From assembly GCA_902623075.1 (NCBI GenBank), contig CACNSD010000002.1, forward strand, positions 1 to 64,000: a stretch of DNA of 64,000 nucleotides, given 5' to 3'. The notes under the pieces were generated by a model. The model saw only the letters and a list, made by a program, of their open reading frames with translations, did not search any database and was not told where the DNA came from. The position numbers were made by a program, and so were the translations under genes. The stretch is from an uncultured Pelagibacteraceae bacterium (GTDB taxonomy: Bacteria; Pseudomonadota; Alphaproteobacteria; Pelagibacterales; Pelagibacteraceae). Shown piece after piece: positions 61,326 through 64,000 of the stretch (within the stretch, counting starts at the first letter, position 1; the number at the start of each line of letters is the position of its first letter).

Positions 61326-61859
61326 ATGAAAAATATTTGTGACTGGAATAATTGTAATGAAATTGGTGAATATAAGGCACCAGTTGAGAGGGATAATAGT
61401 AGAAAATTTAGAATGCTGTGTCTTGAACATGTTAAAGAGTTCAATAAAAACTGGAATTACTTTTCTGGTATGAATGATGAACAAGTTATAGATTTTTTAA
61501 AATCTGATATGACTTGGCATAAGCCTACCCAAAGCTTTAGCTCATCAGATAACTTTTTCAAAGTATTGTGGAATACAACTTTGAGAGATGAGCTCGATAG
61601 AGAGAAAATAAATGGAGATTATAATCATATGCGTCAATTTAAATTTGATCATAAGGATATAAAAGCTTTTGGAATATTGGGGGTTTCTGTAGGTTTAAAT
61701 TGGAAAAAAATACAAAATAAATTCAAATTACTTGTGAAAAAATTTCACCCTGATATGAATTCTGGAAATAAAAAATACGAGGAAAAACTTAAACTAATAA
61801 CTTTAGCTTACACTCAATTAAAAAATACCTATAGGAAAAAAATTGACACCAAATCTTAA
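61326..61859 (+). CDS. J-domain (DnaJ-like) protein
   Basis: 177 residues from ATG 61326. The J-domain is C-terminal: [34 protein letters not shown] with the HPD motif, and [15 protein letters not shown]. The N-terminal part begins [15 protein letters not shown] with a pair of cysteines and [16 protein letters not shown], typical of the alphaproteobacterial family that neighbours cobS. It would stimulate DnaK on specific clients. It has no Gly/Phe or zinc-finger regions of full DnaJ. Overlaps cobS by 17 nt. Confidence 0.9.
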   Translation: MKNICDWNNCNEIGEYKAPVERDNSRKFRMLCLEHVKEFNKNWNYFSGMNDEQVIDFLKSDMTWHKPTQSFSSSDNFFKVLWNTTLRDELDREKINGDYNHMRQFKFDHKDIKAFGILGVSVGLNWKKIQNKFKLLVKKFHPDMNSGNKKYEEKLKLITLAYTQLKNTYRKKIDTKS

Positions 61860-62817
61860 TACAGAACCAGATATAAAAGTCTCATTAAAACAAACTTTTG
61901 GAATTGACTCCGAAATGGAAGTAGAAGCATTTTCCAAAAAAAATGAATACGTTCCTGAAATTGATAAAAACTATAAATTCGATAGAGATACTACTTTAGC
62001 TGTTATTTCAGGGTTTGCGTTTAACAAAAGAGTTTTAGTTCAAGGATATCATGGTACTGGTAAATCTACTCATATTGAACAAATTGCTGCAAGATTAAAT
62101 TGGCCCTGTATTCGTGTAAATTTAGACAGTCATGTAAGTAGAATAGATTTAATTGGAAAAGACGCGATAGTTCTTAAAGATGGAAAGCAAGTAACTCAAT
62201 TTAATGAAGGTATTTTACCTTGGTCAATTCAAAACCCGGTTGCTCTTGTTTTTGATGAATATGATGCTGGTAGGCCAGATGTGATGTTTGTAATTCAAAG
62301 AGTCTTGGAAGCTGAAGGAAATTTTACATTACTAGATAAAAACAAGGTAATTAAACAAAATAAGTATTTTAGATTATTTGCTACCTCAAACACTGTTGGT
62401 CTTGGTGATACCACAGGTCTTTATCACGGAACGCAGCAAATTAACCAAGGTCAGATGGATAGATGGAATATTGTTACAACGTTAAATTATCTCAGTCTTG
62501 ATAAAGAAATGGATATTGTATTATCTAAAAATAGATATTTAAACAACGCAAAAGGGAAAGAAAAAGTTGCCAATATGATAAAAGTGGCATCTCTTACTCG
62601 TAAAGGATTTATAGCAGGAGATATCTCGACAGTAATGAGTCCTAGAACCGTGTTGCATTGGGCTGAAAACTCTGAAATATTCAAGGATACCGGTTACGCT
62701 TTCAGAGTAACTTTTTTAAATAAATGTGATGATATTGAGAAAAATACTATCGCAGAATATTATCAAAGATGTTTTGGAGAAGAATTGCCAGAATCTTTAA
62801 TTAATATTCAGATTTAA
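61843..62817 (+). CDS. cobS: CobS-type AAA+ ATPase (cobaltochelatase CobS subunit family)
   Basis: 324 residues from a TTG start at 61843. The N-terminal [20 protein letters not shown] is the CobS signature and confirms that the short head before it is needed. Walker A is [18 protein letters not shown] and Walker [21 protein letters not shown] is sensor 1. In cobaltochelatase CobS works with CobT and CobN. No cobN or other cobalamin gene is here, and SAR11 is known to lack B12 synthesis, so the pair may do another job. Confidence 0.92.
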   Translation: MTPNLNTEPDIKVSLKQTFGIDSEMEVEAFSKKNEYVPEIDKNYKFDRDTTLAVISGFAFNKRVLVQGYHGTGKSTHIEQIAARLNWPCIRVNLDSHVSRIDLIGKDAIVLKDGKQVTQFNEGILPWSIQNPVALVFDEYDAGRPDVMFVIQRVLEAEGNFTLLDKNKVIKQNKYFRLFATSNTVGLGDTTGLYHGTQQINQGQMDRWNIVTTLNYLSLDKEMDIVLSKNRYLNNAKGKEKVANMIKVASLTRKGFIAGDISTVMSPRTVLHWAENSEIFKDTGYAFRVTFLNKCDDIEKNTIAEYYQRCFGEELPESLINIQI

Positions 62818-64000
62818 ATGAGCACAAAAGAAACTAACTTAAAAGAAAAATTCAGAATTGCTTTAAACTCAACAGCAAAAGTAATTTCAGATGATTTTGA
62901 TTTAAATAAAAAAAACTTAGAAGAAAAAAAAAATAAAGATATTATTTCATTAGAAATTGATAATCTTACTAATCCAAGTGACTTTATTAGACTACGTGCT
63001 GAAACTGACTCAAGTGCTCTTAAAAAAAAATTTTCTGATGATTTAATTTACAAAAAAAACTTACCTAGCAACACTTCATCCAGATCACTTTATAATATTG
63101 CTGAGAAGATTAGATACGAGGCTTTGGGAGGCCAAATGCTCAAAGGTATAGAAAAAAACTTTCATGAAAATTATTCCCAAATAATAAATCGTAAAAGAAA
63201 AGATCAATTAAAAACAAAAGAGGATGTCCCTGTGGCAGAGGCTTTTGAATTATATATGCTTAAAAACTTTCATAAAATAAAATTAAATCAACTAACCTCT
63301 AGAATGTTGAATTTTTGGGAGAAAGATTTTGAAAACTCTATTGAAAAACATAAAGAATATTTGATGAATAATCTTGAAGATCAAAATGCTTATTCTTTAA
63401 AGTTTTCTCAAATATTGGAAGAAATGGATATTTTTCAAAGTGATGAAGATAATGAAAAAGAGGAAGAAAATCAGGATAATAGTCAAGACAATCCATCAAA
63501 CGACAATCAAAACAGTGATAATGAAGATAATAAAGATGAAAACAACGACCAGGAAACCCAAGCTTCTCTAGATGCAGATTATAGCGTTGATGAATTTAAC
63601 TTAGATGAACAACTCGATGAAGCTGAATCAGATGAACAAAGTTCAGAGCAAATAATAAAAAAAAACATTGAAAATATTAGTCTTGATTATAAGGTATTTA
63701 CTTCGCAGTATGATGAAATAGTCAAGGCTGAGAATTTAGAAAATGCTGATGAAGCAACAAAGCTTAGAAAAAGTTTAGATCAACAGCTAGTTGGTTTTCA
63801 AGACATTATCACAAAATTGGCAAATAAACTTCAAAGACAATTACTTGCAAAACAAAATAGAGCTTGGGAATTTGATTTAGAAGAAGGACTTTTAGATAGC
63901 TCTAAACTTCCAAGAATTATAATGGACCCTTACAACTCTTTATCATTTAAAAAAGAAAAAGACCTAGATTTCAAAGATACAGTAGTAACTTTGTTGATTG
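62818..64000 (+). CDS. cobT: CobT-type VWA-domain protein, 3' truncated by the window
   Basis: The ATG follows the cobS stop directly; 394 codons are visible and the frame is open to the end. The N-terminal part is helical, an acidic low-complexity region spans about residues 203-280 (Glu/Asp/Asn-rich), and the conserved block LANKLQRQLLAKQNRAWEF and LEEGLLDSSKL follows. SFKKEKDLDFKDTVVTLL is the start of the VWA domain, whose metal site DxSxS lies just outside the window. It should form a ring complex with CobS. Confidence 0.92.
   Translation, partial: MSTKETNLKEKFRIALNSTAKVISDDFDLNKKNLEEKKNKDIISLEIDNLTNPSDFIRLRAETDSSALKKKFSDDLIYKKNLPSNTSSRSLYNIAEKIRYEALGGQMLKGIEKNFHENYSQIINRKRKDQLKTKEDVPVAEAFELYMLKNFHKIKLNQLTSRMLNFWEKDFENSIEKHKEYLMNNLEDQNAYSLKFSQILEEMDIFQSDEDNEKEEENQDNSQDNPSNDNQNSDNEDNKDENNDQETQASLDADYSVDEFNLDEQLDEAESDEQSSEQIIKKNIENISLDYKVFTSQYDEIVKAENLENADEATKLRKSLDQQLVGFQDIITKLANKLQRQLLAKQNRAWEFDLEEGLLDSSKLPRIIMDPYNSLSFKKEKDLDFKDTVVTLLI

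Noticed and set aside
63424-63670. Acidic Asp/Glu/Asn-rich stretch in cobT as a repeat or frameshifted segment
   Set aside because: CobT proteins normally have an acidic low-complexity linker here, and the frame continues into conserved CobT sequence.
1-64000. CRISPR arrays, insertion sequences, prophage or toxin-antitoxin modules
   Set aside because: No regularly spaced repeats, transposase or integrase motifs, or paired small toxin genes were found; the many A/T runs are base composition.

Overview
The window is a dense, strongly AT-rich stretch (roughly 30% GC by eye) of an alphaproteobacterial chromosome. It is best explained as a SAR11-clade (Pelagibacterales, 'Candidatus Pelagibacter'-like) genome. 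The reasons are the base composition, genes that mostly abut or overlap by 1-47 nt, the alphaproteobacterial gene orders, a tandem glycine riboswitch placed on malate synthase G (an arrangement described for SAR11), GcrA, and a tRNA-His of the alphaproteobacterial type that lacks G-1. I see no insertion sequence, prophage, CRISPR array or rRNA gene. Almost everything is housekeeping.

Layout. 1-903: 3' part of an M23 peptidase. 900-5594 (-): DUF4167, prmC, prfA, ispG, lysC. 5667-8154: ubiG, DUF1178, argJ. 8220-11863: secA, and accA with an unusual hydrophobic tail. 11939-14305: promoter, tandem glycine riboswitch, glcB. 14280-16955 (-): SRP RNA-dnaX-ybaB-recR. 17002-21318: pheA, kdsB, a membrane cytochrome c, argF, argD. 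21486-25918: gcrA, an NDUFA9-like gene, an RNase D-like gene, then kdsD-lptC-lptB for Kdo supply and LPS transport. 25930-35412 (+): one long run of aroA, cmk, rpsA, ihfB, pyrF, trpF, trpB, trpA, accD and folC. 35409-39035 (-): trxA and a DNA-repair-like trio (ExoI, a PD-(D/E)XK nuclease, RmuC). 39089-42284 (-): tRNA-His-hisS-hisZ-hisG. 42457-46905 (-): a cold-shock gene with its terminator, and a chain of two tiny basic proteins, dcd, murA, DUF2948, hisD, infA and tRNA-Phe. 47006-50317: tRNA-Thr, a TVP38-like protein, then rpmH-rnpA-yidD-yidC. 50335-55288 (+): argB, a HAD phosphatase, dapD, dapE, an HDAC-family deacetylase and a SET-domain methyltransferase. 55262-59396 (-): truA, fmt, def, and an exported protein with a small membrane partner. 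59454-64000: aroK-aroB, bolA, a J-domain protein, cobS and a partial cobT.

How the genes work together. The window covers much of anabolism: arginine (argJ, argB, argD, argF), lysine/DAP (lysC, dapD, dapE), the shikimate, tryptophan and phenylalanine routes (aroK, aroB, aroA, trpFBA, pheA), and histidine (hisG, hisZ, hisD). It also covers pyrimidine, isoprenoid and Kdo/LPS synthesis, both carboxyltransferase subunits of acetyl-CoA carboxylase, and core translation and secretion genes.

The points most worth following up are the hydrophobic tail on AccA, a cytidylate kinase without the P-loop lysine, RNA genes (tRNA-His, SRP RNA) that end a few nucleotides before the next start codon, odd T-loops in two tRNAs, two very small genes in an overlapping chain, the HDAC/SET pair, the ExoI-nuclease-RmuC trio, and a CobS/CobT pair in an organism unlikely to make cobalamin. 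I did not find an obviously new defence or mobile system.
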